NCBI RefSeq assembly: GCF_040218225.1
Contig: NZ_JAVJQO010000002.1
Span: forward strand, 248,001-312,000
Reading direction: 5' to 3'
DNA: 64,000 nucleotides
DNA from: Gracilimonas sp.
Lineage (GTDB): Bacteria; Bacteroidota; Rhodothermia; Balneolales; Balneolaceae
In this document: one piece after another, positions 53,345 through 62,944 of the stretch
How the letters are laid out: every line of letters begins with the position of its first letter
How positions within the stretch are numbered: the first letter of the stretch is position 1
Program-made: the position numbers and the translations under genes
The notes under the pieces: generated by a model
Database searches by the model: none
Seen by the model: only the letters and a program-made list of their open reading frames with translations
Told to the model about the DNA's origin: nothing

Positions 53345-55015
53345 ATGAAAAACATGAATAAAGTAATGCTTTTTTCAGGAGGCATTTTTCTTGGGTTTTT
53401 ACTCGCATTCACATTCATACAAGACAAAAATGCTCCGATAACTTCAGCGATGATTCAGGATGCTGCTTCTGTAATCGGACTTGAGTTCACACAGACTGAA
53501 AGAGATACTATGATTGAATCGCTTGAAGATACCCGGGAAGATCTTCAAACGATTCGGGATTTTAAATTGAATAATTCGGTTCCGCCCTCCCTGAATTTTA
53601 ATCCGATTCCTGTAGGCAAACGCTTTGACTTTCAACAAAGATCACAAACCTGGGACCTGCCTGAAAATGTAGCTCTTCCTGAAAACAAATCGGATCTGGC
53701 TTTTTATACCATTGAAGAATTGGCTTCACTCATCAAAGACCGAAAAATCTCCTCTGTTGAACTCACTGAATTTTTTCTGGACCGAATTGAACAACATGAC
53801 GAAGAGCTGGAAGCTATTGTTACTGTAACCCGTGAAAGAGCTCTCCAGCAAGCCCAACAGATGGATGTGGAACTTGAGCAAGGCACTTACCGCGGACCAC
53901 TTCACGGCATTCCATACGGAGCAAAAGACCTGCTGGCCGTTGAAGGTTACAAAACAACCTGGGGGGCTATGCCTTTTAAGGATCAGGTAATTGATGAAAC
54001 TGCAACTGTTATCCAGAAGCTGGATGAGGCTGGTGCTGTTTTGATAGCTAAAACAACCCTTGGCGCACTTGCTTATGGAGATATTTGGTTTGGAGGCCGG
54101 ACAAATAATCCATGGGATTTGGAGCAGGGATCAAGTGGGTCTTCTGCGGGGTCGGCTTCAGGTACTGCAGCCGGACTCTTCCCTTTTGCAATCGGTACTG
54201 AGACTTTAGGTTCTATTGTTTCTCCTTCAACCCGTAATGGAACAACCGGACTGCGGCCTACATATGGAAGGGTAAGCCGAACCGGAGCTATGGCCTTAAG
54301 CTGGAGTATGGATAAAATAGGTCCGATTACCAGAAGTGTGGAAGACGCAGCACTGGTTTTTAATGCTATTTATGGTCCGGATGGAAAAGACCAAACCATC
54401 ATCGACCTCCCGTTTAACTACAATGCGGATCTGGATATCACCAATCTAAAAATTGGATATATAAAATCTGCCTTTGAACAAGACTATTGGAATAAAGAAC
54501 GGGACAGCCTGGTATTGGAAACTTTCAAAGATCTTGACGTTGAGCTCATTCCTATTGAGCTTCCCGAGTTTGAAACCGGCGCGCTTAGCATCATTCTTAC
54601 TGCTGAAGGCGCCGCTGCTTTCGATCAGTTGACATTAACCAATCAGGACGACACAATGCAGTGGCAGGAACCCAATGCGTGGCCGAACACCTTCCGGGCT
54701 GCTCACTTTATCCCGGCAATAGAATATATTAATGCCAACCGGGCCAGGTATCAGCTTATTCAGAAAATGGATTCCGTGATGGAACAGGTGGATGTCTATA
54801 TCTCCCCTTCTTTTGGTGGAGGAAATTTACTGATAACCAATTTAACCGGACATCCAAGCGTGGTATTACCCAATGGGTTTACCGATGATATGCGTCCGAC
54901 GAGCATCACTTTTGTGGGTGATTTATTCGATGAAGCAGCCGTCCTTTCTGTAGCTAAAGCTTATCAGGATGCTACCGATCATCACAAAAAACATCCGCCA
55001 ATTTTTAAAGAGTAA
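53345..55015 (+). CDS. Amidase signature-family hydrolase, exported or membrane-anchored
   Basis: A 556-aa amidase. A single hydrophobic N-terminal helix (about 7-25) anchors or exports it. The Ser-cisSer-Lys triad is visible: Lys in IPYGAKDLLAV (about residue 194), and the Gly/Ser-rich run QGSSGSSAGSASG leading to GTETLGSIVSPSTRNGTTGLRPTYGR. Substrate specificity in this family ranges from fatty amides to peptide amides; the extracytoplasmic location speaks against a GatA role. RBS AAAGGAT supports the start. It converges on the barrel gene with a 14-bp gap. Confidence 0.9.
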   Translation: MKNMNKVMLFSGGIFLGFLLAFTFIQDKNAPITSAMIQDAASVIGLEFTQTERDTMIESLEDTREDLQTIRDFKLNNSVPPSLNFNPIPVGKRFDFQQRSQTWDLPENVALPENKSDLAFYTIEELASLIKDRKISSVELTEFFLDRIEQHDEELEAIVTVTRERALQQAQQMDVELEQGTYRGPLHGIPYGAKDLLAVEGYKTTWGAMPFKDQVIDETATVIQKLDEAGAVLIAKTTLGALAYGDIWFGGRTNNPWDLEQGSSGSSAGSASGTAAGLFPFAIGTETLGSIVSPSTRNGTTGLRPTYGRVSRTGAMALSWSMDKIGPITRSVEDAALVFNAIYGPDGKDQTIIDLPFNYNADLDITNLKIGYIKSAFEQDYWNKERDSLVLETFKDLDVELIPIELPEFETGALSIILTAEGAAAFDQLTLTNQDDTMQWQEPNAWPNTFRAAHFIPAIEYINANRARYQLIQKMDSVMEQVDVYISPSFGGGNLLITNLTGHPSVVLPNGFTDDMRPTSITFVGDLFDEAAVLSVAKAYQDATDHHKKHPPIFKE

Positions 55016-55029
55016 GCTGGTGACTTAAG

Positions 55030-56226
55030 TTAAAAGCCAGCACTCAATTGTAGTGCAAATACATTGTCATCCAATTCAGTGCCGCCATTAGTGGAATAAA
55101 GGTACGAAGCTTTCAGAATCACATTTCGATCCAGCTTAAATCCCGTTGTGAATTCTATGCGTTCCCGGTCATACGTCCATTTCTCATAGTTATATGCAGA
55201 CTGATTGTTTTTGAGGTCGCCTGAAATCAGACGCTCCAGCCTTATTGCTGCATATGCTCCGGGCAGAAATGGAAAATCAGCTATTAACTCTGAGCTTATG
55301 TGCTGAACCTGGACTTCATCCTCCCAAACAAACAATAGTGGGGTGCCAAGTGAATCAAAATAAGGGGCTTCCCATTTACTCCAGTTATAGGATGCCAAAA
55401 ATGTGAAGTAGTGATAAGACAGTTCTACATCTGTTCCAAACAACGTTTGGGTATAATTCTTAAGTTCATCATCGGACAGCACTTCGTTCATCTCGTCTCT
55501 TTTCATATATGAACCATGGCTCAGAGAAAGACCTAATCTACCCCATACAAAAGGTTGAAAAACTAGCCTTCCGGTAAAAGCTGGAGTGGCATGTTCCCCG
55601 TATTCAAAATGGCTTGATGCAGCCGCCAGAGTTGCTGCAAGATTATATCTGAGCCAACCCGAATCTCCTACCCTATTCCCTATCATAATTCCTTGAGTAT
55701 ACATACGCTGATAAACCATAGTCAGGCCTGTTATGTCGTCCCCATAATCCACCCCATCAATTAAGGTACCCAGAGTTTTACTGATTGGAAGACCTGAGGC
55801 ATGTGATAGTGGTAAGTGAACAAATGGATTATCAGAAGAAAGTACACGGCTGGAATAGGCTCCATAGGGTGTTACAAAGCGACCAGCCGTAATCGTAAAG
55901 TTGGACTCATCAACTGGCATGTAGTTGATATTCATCACCGAAAAGAAAGGAGAACTAAGCTGCTTTCCATCGTAGTAATCAGCCTGTAAAGCAGCAGAAA
56001 CAAACCATTTCCTTGAAATGTTACCGCTGATAAATAATCGTAAATAAGGGGTGTAAACGGATATATTTTCATTCGGAGTTTGGTTCACGTAAGGAGATGA
56101 ATCGCTCCCTCCCTTCCGAATTTCGAAATCAGCAAGACCACCAATCTGAACCTGCCCTTTTACGGATAGGGAATGAAAATTAATTCCTAAAAAAATTACA
56201 AAAACAAAAATCGTTTTGATTTTCAT
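55030..56226 (-). CDS. Outer-membrane barrel protein of the cupredoxin-cyclase operon
   Basis: A 398-aa protein with a signal peptide (about 1-25, ending VKGQ), strand-rich aromatic/polar alternation and a C-terminal LQLSAGF, typical of a beta-barrel. The segment PVDESNFTITAGRFVTPYGAYSSRVLSSDNPF resembles motifs of other porin-like proteins that I could not name. Its ATG overlaps the cyclase stop by 4 bp (ATGA), so it is translated with it. It may be the surface pore for the signal or cargo of this operon. Confidence 0.7.
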   Translation of the reverse strand: MKIKTIFVFVIFLGINFHSLSVKGQVQIGGLADFEIRKGGSDSSPYVNQTPNENISVYTPYLRLFISGNISRKWFVSAALQADYYDGKQLSSPFFSVMNINYMPVDESNFTITAGRFVTPYGAYSSRVLSSDNPFVHLPLSHASGLPISKTLGTLIDGVDYGDDITGLTMVYQRMYTQGIMIGNRVGDSGWLRYNLAATLAAASSHFEYGEHATPAFTGRLVFQPFVWGRLGLSLSHGSYMKRDEMNEVLSDDELKNYTQTLFGTDVELSYHYFTFLASYNWSKWEAPYFDSLGTPLLFVWEDEVQVQHISSELIADFPFLPGAYAAIRLERLISGDLKNNQSAYNYEKWTYDRERIEFTTGFKLDRNVILKASYLYSTNGGTELDDNVFALQLSAGF

Positions 56227-58025
56227 GACAAACCTCCCCGGCTTTCAGCAATGGAAGTCATCCGTTCGGTATCCCAGTCAATCTCATAAATTTGAACTGG
56301 CTTCTCAATTCCTTTTACTTTTATTGTTTCAAGTTCATTGATGGGCACTTTGCGTTCCAGGTTCAGAAAAACAGATTCTGAGATTAAGATCTGGTGTTGT
56401 TTAGCTGCCGAACACAAGCGGGCTCCCAAATTAACGGTACTACCTAATACTGTAAAATCCATTCTATTCTCACTCCCCATGGCTCCCATAACCACTTCAC
56501 CGCTGTTAATGCCTATACCAACTGCTAAATCTTCTTCCTCTTTCTGCAAAAGAGACTTCAATTTCTTCTGGATTTGAACGGCTGCATTTACGGCCTGTTG
56601 CTCTTTGTCTTCCCCCTGAAATACAGCAACCAGCTCATCACCCACAAACTTGTCTACGTCTCCCCCAAAATCATGTACGAGGTCTGCCTGATAACTCAAT
56701 AAATTATTCAGCATATCAATGACCTGCTCGGGAGTATGGTTTTCGCTCCATGCAGTGAAACCACGTATATCAGAAAAAAGAACCGTGATATCTCTTCGTT
56801 CGCCTCCAGGCTCAATGCGTGATATATTTTTCTTTATCGCATCAAGTGTGGCCTCCGAAACAAACTTCAGCATAAGAAGCCGTTCGCGCAGTCCTTCAAC
56901 CAATTCATTAAATGCACGGGTTAACTCACCGATTTCATCCCGGCTGGTAATGGGTACTTCTTCACTGAAATCTTCTTTCTCTACCCTTCGGACGCCATCT
57001 AACAGTAAATAAATTGGTTTTGTGATTCGGCTGGTAATCCAGATACTAATTGCAATAGCCCCTGCAATTGCAAATATCCCAATACCAAATATCAACAATT
57101 GTAAGTTTTGAAGAGGAATCAGCTCTCTTGTCAGAGACTTTGCCACTGCATAATACCCGTCAATTCCCTTAATGCTGCCCGTGGTTTCAAACATTGGCGC
57201 AATATAAATAAGCCAATTTTCAGACCCCAGAGACACTTCGGTTGAGGTTGCCTGTCCATTTTTAAGTACTTCAAACGTCGCAGCGTGTATATTCCTTGAA
57301 AGTGTGTTTTTATTGGAAGATGAAATGCTTTCGAAAGAACCCGCCAAAAGCTGATTATCAACATAGTATAGTACTTCGAGCCCCATATCTCTGGAAAGTT
57401 GTTCGGTCTCAAGCTGCCTGATAGGAAATCCATAAGATAGAGTTCCACCCAACTGATTTCCTGACCAAACCGGAATAGTGATTACATTGAAATACCTCTG
57501 ACCTTCTTTCCAAATATAGCTTTGAACTGGCATTTCTCCCTGTAATGCCGTGCCTATTCCAGCCCTGTCTGCAATTGAATATCTTGGAAGAGGAGCTGAT
57601 GACATTTGCCCAAGCGGCCTTCCTTCCGGGTCACAAATAATCAGTAATCCCGCTGAGTCAGGATTCATATAGAATTCGCTTGGAACAAGTGAATCCGGAA
57701 TAATAGGATCGAAATCCAAAAGATACAGCAAATCTTCCCGGAGTACATGATTTACAGTAGCCGTATCACCGGTAGAAATGGCGGCCTTTAAACTTGGGAT
57801 ATCGGCTAACAAAATGGCTGTTTGCCTTAACTGGCGGAAACGGATATCCTGGATACGTTCGAATACTCTGCCTGCTTCACTAAAGTTGGAGTCAATATCC
57901 TGTCTGATTCGCGATTCCAGAATCTGGCTGGAACTGAAAAGAAGGATCAAAACGGTCGTCAGAACCAGTGCTACAAATCCTGTCAGAAGTTTCCATCTCA
58001 AACTAAAGAATTGACTGCTGTTCAT
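56223..58025 (-). CDS. Membrane adenylate cyclase (class III) with periplasmic sensor and HAMP
   Basis: A 600-aa protein: helix 1 (about 14-34), a periplasmic sensor region of about 265 residues, helix 2 (about 305-330), HAMP (about 332-385) and a class III cyclase domain (about 405-590). The six catalytic residues are visible: metal-binding Asp419 (VLFSDIRGF) and Asp463 (KFVGDELVAVF), adenine-specifying Lys459 and Thr525 (MDFTVLG), and transition-state Asn532 and Arg536 (VNLGARL). This set predicts ATP and not GTP as substrate. It starts 3 bp after the cupredoxin gene and overlaps the barrel gene, so the three form one unit. It should turn a periplasmic cue into cAMP. Confidence 0.9.
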   Translation of the reverse strand: MNSSQFFSLRWKLLTGFVALVLTTVLILLFSSSQILESRIRQDIDSNFSEAGRVFERIQDIRFRQLRQTAILLADIPSLKAAISTGDTATVNHVLREDLLYLLDFDPIIPDSLVPSEFYMNPDSAGLLIICDPEGRPLGQMSSAPLPRYSIADRAGIGTALQGEMPVQSYIWKEGQRYFNVITIPVWSGNQLGGTLSYGFPIRQLETEQLSRDMGLEVLYYVDNQLLAGSFESISSSNKNTLSRNIHAATFEVLKNGQATSTEVSLGSENWLIYIAPMFETTGSIKGIDGYYAVAKSLTRELIPLQNLQLLIFGIGIFAIAGAIAISIWITSRITKPIYLLLDGVRRVEKEDFSEEVPITSRDEIGELTRAFNELVEGLRERLLMLKFVSEATLDAIKKNISRIEPGGERRDITVLFSDIRGFTAWSENHTPEQVIDMLNNLLSYQADLVHDFGGDVDKFVGDELVAVFQGEDKEQQAVNAAVQIQKKLKSLLQKEEEDLAVGIGINSGEVVMGAMGSENRMDFTVLGSTVNLGARLCSAAKQHQILISESVFLNLERKVPINELETIKVKGIEKPVQIYEIDWDTERMTSIAESRGGLS

Positions 58026-58028
58026 AGC

Positions 58029-58742
58029 TTAAAAATTAAGCGTTACAGTTCCAACTTCAATAGCTTCTTCTGAAATAATTTCGACTGGAATAGCTTTCTC
58101 CTGATAACCGAGTGCATAAACTCGAAGCTGGTAATCTCCAGAAGCAATATGATCAAAAGAAAATGAATCCCCGTTCTTTACTTTGGTCCATGTTATCACA
58201 CTTGGCGGCATTACATAAATTGTAGCACGCATGTTTGAATGAATATCACAAAAAACATCTACCGCACCAGGTTGATCAAACGTTACATCCAGATACTGAC
58301 CTTTAGGTCTGCGTCCCACATCAAACCTTTTCTTTGGGGAAAGACTAAATACATTGTGATATACAGGATCGGAATTGCGAATTCTGACAGAGCCATGTTG
58401 ACGAACAGGCAATAAGGAAGGACTAAATGATAAATCTTTCTGGTCGAGCAAAACCGGTGTTTCCGAGGCTTTCCCCGATGACGAAGATGAGCTTTCAAGC
58501 CAAATCAATACAGAATCGGTCACTGATGCCGTAGAGCCCGCTGATCGTGAAGGTCGCCCATATCTTCCTCCCACACTCACAGAAGTCTCCTTGGCAGTCA
58601 ACAGCACAACCCCTTCAACCTTTCCATGAGGTTGGCTTTGTCGGGCAGATACAAATTCTTGGGGTATAATCAGAAAAAAACTGAAAACAGCCACATACGA
58701 TAGAACTAGCGTCCCCTTCATCATACTGAGTTTAATTAGCAT
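58029..58742 (-). CDS. Exported cupredoxin-like protein
   Basis: About 237 aa. A hydrophobic signal/anchor region at the N-terminus (LSYVAVFSFFLIIP) is followed by a Ser-rich low-complexity segment, a cupredoxin-like domain and a short C-terminal beta-sandwich (FDHIASGDYQLRVYALGYQEK). The copper-type ligands are visible as His in VYHNVF and Cys-x2-His-x2-Met in FCDIHSNM, the pattern of small blue-copper-like proteins annotated as methylamine-utilisation proteins. The start could be ATG 58742 or 58724; a TTG at 58775 is less likely. It stands 3 bp before the cyclase, probably acting as a redox or ligand sensor or electron carrier for it. Confidence 0.78.
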   Translation of the reverse strand: MLIKLSMMKGTLVLSYVAVFSFFLIIPQEFVSARQSQPHGKVEGVVLLTAKETSVSVGGRYGRPSRSAGSTASVTDSVLIWLESSSSSSGKASETPVLLDQKDLSFSPSLLPVRQHGSVRIRNSDPVYHNVFSLSPKKRFDVGRRPKGQYLDVTFDQPGAVDVFCDIHSNMRATIYVMPPSVITWTKVKNGDSFSFDHIASGDYQLRVYALGYQEKAIPVEIISEEAIEVGTVTLNF

Positions 58743-58967
58743 TGACGTTACTTTAAAAACCCTTTGCTCAATCAAGTCAATCTACTAAAAATAACCTATT
58801 GTTGTAACCACGTAATGCGAGATACAAAAAGACTGTATTAAATCATAAATTCGCCTTTTCCGGGTCTCATAATTCCTTTATTAAGATTTTACCATAGCCA
58901 ATTAAAAAATTATTTATTATATATTTACTAGTTAAATGTTATGGGTTATAAATAATCGGGCAAAGCA

Positions 58968-59447
58968 ATGATGAAGAAAGAGGTTATTGTACGACCAAAA
59001 AAATGGCTACTCCTCTCATTATACACGATAGGACCACTCTCTATATTTATCTGTACCTATGTGTTAATTCAGCTTTTTGTTGTAGGAACTAATGAGCCTT
59101 TTGCTTTTAAAGTAATTTTGTCTGCCGTTTGCACTCTGGCTATTGTAGTAATCGCACTACAGCTTCCCACCTACCACAGGTTTAATATTGTTTTTAGCAG
59201 GGATGGGATTTTTCAAAATGGGATTATCAGCAAAAAATTAGCCTACGATGAAATTGAGAAAGTAGTGGTTAGAAGTGCTGGTGTAGAAATATATGGTGAC
59301 AACTATTTCAACAATATTACCATTGCCGACTTGTATATCAACTACGAGGAGGCGGCCGAATTTTTAGCTGAAATGGTTAAGGACAGAAAAGATATTTACA
59401 TCACAGGTAACCGGACGTTTGTGCAAAGTTTTAAAAACTCCATATAG
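58968..59447 (+). CDS. Two-helix membrane protein with PH-like domain
   Basis: A 159-aa protein with two N-terminal helices (about 13-35 and 44-65) and a cytosolic C-terminal part (NIVFSRDGIFQNGIISKKLAYDEIEKVVVRSAGVEIY) resembling bacterial PH/YdbS-type domains. No specific function is known. It lies alone between the divergent cupredoxin operon and the convergent histidine kinase gene. The first of two in-frame ATG codons (58968) is chosen. Confidence 0.65.
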   Translation: MMKKEVIVRPKKWLLLSLYTIGPLSIFICTYVLIQLFVVGTNEPFAFKVILSAVCTLAIVVIALQLPTYHRFNIVFSRDGIFQNGIISKKLAYDEIEKVVVRSAGVEIYGDNYFNNITIADLYINYEEAAEFLAEMVKDRKDIYITGNRTFVQSFKNSI

Positions 59448-59883
59448 GCTAAATAAAAAAATCGCCCGGAACACTTTTCTATAATTTTTCGGTTTGAAAT
59501 CTTAAAGAAACAAGGCCGCGGACTTTAATTTCGACCTTCCCACCAATTATACCGTAGTACTTTCAGTGACTTTGTTCACTAGTTAATTAGCACAAACCCC
59601 GAACAATTGTCAATAAAAAAATCACCTATTTTCCCACAACTTTCCCACAGAGTTATTCACATTTTTTGTGGATAACTTTCTCTTTATTTTCCTAAGTATC
59701 AGTTAATTATAATTGTAGAGCATTCCATTTTTTCACAGGATTTCCTGATAATCTGTGCATTGAAAAATATGCCTGAGTATCATTAAAGGTTTTGGCAGGT
59801 GGCTTAAATAGGCTTGTTCTATTACGGGAACTTGCTCAGAACATGTTGATGAAAACCTGTCCTGGTTGAAAACATTTGTAATA
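59448..59883. other. Gene-free stretch with second DnaA-box-like cluster
   Basis: No supported gene is present. DnaA-box-like 9-mers occur at 59630 and 59641 (TTTCCCACA), 59653 (TTATTCACA), 59667-59675 (TGTGGATAA, exact on the minus strand) and a weak one near 59729. Several near-palindromic pieces (for example around 59850) have no T tract and are not called terminators. Confidence 0.7.
59630..59737. promoter_or_regulatory. Second cluster of DnaA-box-like sites
   Basis: One exact box on the minus strand (59667-59675), one TTATTCACA on the plus strand (59653-59661) and up to three weaker ones within 108 bp. Unlike the cluster at 50.4-50.6 kb, it holds boxes in both orientations. AT-rich DNA follows on the right. 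Confidence 0.4.
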
Positions 59884-62232
59884 CTACAATTCACTCAAAG
59901 TACTGCTTGAGCCTTTCTCTTTGTCTTTCCTGAACTCAATTTGATAGGTAACACCACCCTTTCCCGTTATCGTCCATTCTGCACCAATTTGGCTTAACAG
60001 TGCCTTTATTAGGGTAATGCCCAAGGAGTTCTTTCTTGCCAGGTTTTCTTCACCCGAAAAACCAATCCCATTATCTTTTATTCTGCTATAGATAATTTCA
60101 TTCTTCTCCTCAAGCTCTACTCTTAATTCTCCACTTTTTCTTCCGGTAAAAGCATGTTCAAGAGCATTGGAAATAATTTCATTAAGAGCCAAAGCAAAGG
60201 GAATAGCCTGATTTATATTTAGTTCAATATCTTCAATTTCGGTATGTATTTTCACCTCGGTATTACCAATCTTGATGCTACTCTTAATCTGATCGATCAG
60301 GTCGTCTATGTATTCAAGTATAGAAATTTTACTCAGGTTTTGAGATTGATATAGTTTCTCATGGATCATGGCCATGGTTTGAATGCGCATCTGGCTTTCC
60401 TGAATCAACCGCTGAAATTTCGGGTCAGAATATTCATAAACCTGTAGTTCCAGCAAACCTGAAATCACAGCAAGGTTGTTTTTTACTCTGTGATGAATTT
60501 CCTGCAGCAATACTTCTTTTTCATTTAACGTAGCCCGTAATTCATTTTCTCTCTTTTTTAGGTCACTAATATCCTGGCCAGTACCGATGATAAATGTTTC
60601 ACCATCTCTTTCAAACAAAACTGCATTTACATTACGGGCTAAAGTCTTCCCATCTTTTGTTATAGGATTGGATTCTAAGCTTACTTTACCATGTTTAAGA
60701 AGTTCATCTACCTTACCATGTAAAAGCTGTTTATTCTTTTCGGAGTATTGATCAAGCATTTTCCTGTTTAGCAGTTCTTCAACAGAATACCCTAAATCGT
60801 GAGCAAGATTTTTATTCGCTCTCAACAAATTCAGGTCTTTATCCAGCATAAAAAATGTACCTGGCAGCCCGTCAATAATAGCATCAACAAATCTTTTTTC
60901 TTCAATCAGTTCCCTCTCCATTTCTTTTTGTTTACCAATATTTAACCCAATAATCAGAAACACTTCCTCCCCATCCATCATAATAGTGCTACCCCGCCAA
61001 AAATAGGGGCTTATCTTTCCCCTCTTATGTTGCAAGTTCACTTCTTGCCCCGCAGACTTATTGGCCAGAATTTTTTTCATGGCTTCAATAAGGTCTTTAT
61101 GATTCTCTTTGGGAGTAAAGTCAAAAGCTGACATGTGCTTAAGTTCTTCGGCTGAGTATCCAGTCAGTTTTTCACCTGTTTTATTCCAGAGCAGAAGGTT
61201 CATTTTTTTATCAACCACTGTAACAATACTAGGTAGGTTATCTAGTATCTGCTGGGTAAAGTTTCTCTGTTCAATAAGCGATTCTTTCATTGAAAGCCGC
61301 TTCAGGAAATTCCCAATGATTTCTACGGAAGTCTTGAGTGTCAGTAACTCATAATGCTCCCATGAACGAACTTCGCCCGTAGAATCAAAACCCAGGAAAC
61401 CAAACCAATCATCCCCCTGAAAAACAGGAAGCAGTAAAACAGATGAAATCCCTTGCATCTCCATCAATTCACGTTCTGGAGAGGGCAACGCAGAACTTGG
61501 CTGATTAACAATAAGATTAGATGAAAGCCTTTGTTGAAAAAAAGGAAATTCTTTGTAGGGAATATCTTGTAATTCCGGATTATTGATCTGTGGCTCAACA
61601 CCTTCGGCACAGGCTTCAAACTTTTGGCTTACCAATAGGTTGCCATCTTCAGTAGTTTTATTGGTAAAGAAGTAAACCCGATCAGTTTCTGTTATTCTTT
61701 GCAGGATTTGAAGCACTTCCTCAAAGACGCTAATATCCGAGGCGTCTACTAATAAATTCGAACATTCAGCCAGTGCGTGTTGGTAGGAAAGCCTGCTTCT
61801 TAATTCTTTCTCGGTCTCTCTTTGGGCTTCCAGCTCGGATTTTTTTCGTTCAGTAATTTCAAAGGATGTTCCCAAAATTGATTCGGGTTTGCCCGAATCA
61901 TTATACTGCAGTTTAATTTCATCTCTTAGCCATATGAGCCGGCCATCCTTTCTCTTAAAGCGGTATTCATTGATTGCAGTTCCCCCATTTTCAAGCACTT
62001 GAAAGAACCTGCCGGCCACTTTCTCCTTATCGTCAGGATGAATACGACCAGACCAAGCACCACTTTTCGTAAAAAAATAATCAGCCGAAAAACCTAGTAT
62101 CTTTTCAACATTAGCGCTTACAAAAGTAACAGGGTATTCGCTTGTAGATGCACATTTGAAAGCAATAATACTGCCATCCTCGAACAGCTGTTCTACATCC
62201 GTACTGGTTAGTGTTTTCCGATTATCCTTCAT
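59884..62232 (-). CDS. PAS-GAF-PAS-PAS hybrid sensor histidine kinase (HisKA_2/HWE type)
   Basis: A 782-aa cytosolic kinase: PAS/PAC (about 10-130), a GAF-like domain (about 150-315), two further PAS domains (about 330-445 and 455-565), then HisKA_2 with phosphoacceptor His581 in LLQEIHHRVKNNLAVISG and an HATPase domain ending with DNGIGFSGEENLARKNSLGITLI. The PAS domains show typical LGFSADYFFTKSG and KRKDGRLIWLRDE segments. The HHRVKNN motif marks the group that often phosphorylates stand-alone response regulators and does not use a linked HTH regulator; none lies next to it. Sensed cues are unknown. Confidence 0.9.
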   Translation of the reverse strand: MKDNRKTLTSTDVEQLFEDGSIIAFKCASTSEYPVTFVSANVEKILGFSADYFFTKSGAWSGRIHPDDKEKVAGRFFQVLENGGTAINEYRFKRKDGRLIWLRDEIKLQYNDSGKPESILGTSFEITERKKSELEAQRETEKELRSRLSYQHALAECSNLLVDASDISVFEEVLQILQRITETDRVYFFTNKTTEDGNLLVSQKFEACAEGVEPQINNPELQDIPYKEFPFFQQRLSSNLIVNQPSSALPSPERELMEMQGISSVLLLPVFQGDDWFGFLGFDSTGEVRSWEHYELLTLKTSVEIIGNFLKRLSMKESLIEQRNFTQQILDNLPSIVTVVDKKMNLLLWNKTGEKLTGYSAEELKHMSAFDFTPKENHKDLIEAMKKILANKSAGQEVNLQHKRGKISPYFWRGSTIMMDGEEVFLIIGLNIGKQKEMERELIEEKRFVDAIIDGLPGTFFMLDKDLNLLRANKNLAHDLGYSVEELLNRKMLDQYSEKNKQLLHGKVDELLKHGKVSLESNPITKDGKTLARNVNAVLFERDGETFIIGTGQDISDLKKRENELRATLNEKEVLLQEIHHRVKNNLAVISGLLELQVYEYSDPKFQRLIQESQMRIQTMAMIHEKLYQSQNLSKISILEYIDDLIDQIKSSIKIGNTEVKIHTEIEDIELNINQAIPFALALNEIISNALEHAFTGRKSGELRVELEEKNEIIYSRIKDNGIGFSGEENLARKNSLGITLIKALLSQIGAEWTITGKGGVTYQIEFRKDKEKGSSSTLSEL

Positions 62233-62377
62233 TATTTTTATAAATATTCCCTGAAACCTGTCCTAAAATAGTAAATTTACCTTCTCAAAACCTTTGCTGA
62301 TAAGATTTTAACGATCTTACTATCTTGTTGAGCCTTTAGTTTATTATCGGAATAAAAAGTTAAAAATTAAGTGTGCT

Positions 62378-62869
62378 ATGCCTGATCAATATAAAGTACC
62401 TGCTCAAACCCGAATTGGACACGTTCACCTGAAAGTATCTGATTTGGATCAATCACTGGATTTCTATTGCAGGTTGTTGGGCTTCGAGCTCATAACTACC
62501 TATGGTGATCAGGCTGCTTTTATTTCTGCGGGAGGCTATCATCATCACATTGGGTTAAATACCTGGCAGAGCTTAAATGCTCCTCCTGCCCCTCGAAAAA
62601 GTACGGGCCTTTTTCATACGGCTATCCTCTATCCCACCCGAAAAGATCTCGCTGAGATTTTACAACGGCTCATAGATGCTGATTACCCATTATCGGGAGC
62701 ATCGGATCATGGGGTATCGGAAGCACTATATTTGGATGACCCCGACCAGAATGGGGTAGAACTATATTGGGACCGACCTGAAAATGAATGGCCAAAAAAC
62801 GAAGATGGCTCGTTAAATATGTTTACAAAAGCTTTAGACATTCAGGATCTTCTAGCTGAAATTGACTAA
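62378..62869 (+). CDS. VOC family protein (glyoxalase/ring-cleavage dioxygenase fold)
   Basis: A 163-aa protein covering two vicinal-oxygen-chelate modules. Metal-type residues include His in IGHVHLKVSDL, His in HHHIGLNTW and Glu in NGVELYWDRP. It resembles the small catechol-2,3-dioxygenase-like proteins of unknown substrate. It stands alone on the plus strand, divergent from the kinase. Confidence 0.85.
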   Translation: MPDQYKVPAQTRIGHVHLKVSDLDQSLDFYCRLLGFELITTYGDQAAFISAGGYHHHIGLNTWQSLNAPPAPRKSTGLFHTAILYPTRKDLAEILQRLIDADYPLSGASDHGVSEALYLDDPDQNGVELYWDRPENEWPKNEDGSLNMFTKALDIQDLLAEID

Positions 62870-62907
62870 CTACTAAAAATTTTACTGAATCATAATATTC
62901 TCAACGT

Positions 62908-62915
62908 TATCTTTG
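62908..62915 (+). promoter_or_regulatory. -7 element before the S1/P1 nuclease gene
   Basis: TATCTTTG matches the TAnnTTTG consensus 30 bp before the ATG. No clear TTG is seen 19-21 nt upstream. The position is the same as for the xseA element relative to its start codon. Confidence 0.4.
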
Positions 62916-62944
62916 ATAAAAATTTTAAACCAATCTCATCTTCA

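Noticed and set aside
59840-59883. Near-palindrome ACCAGGACAGGT as terminator of the PAS kinase gene
   Set aside because: The arms are imperfect and no T run follows on the minus strand.
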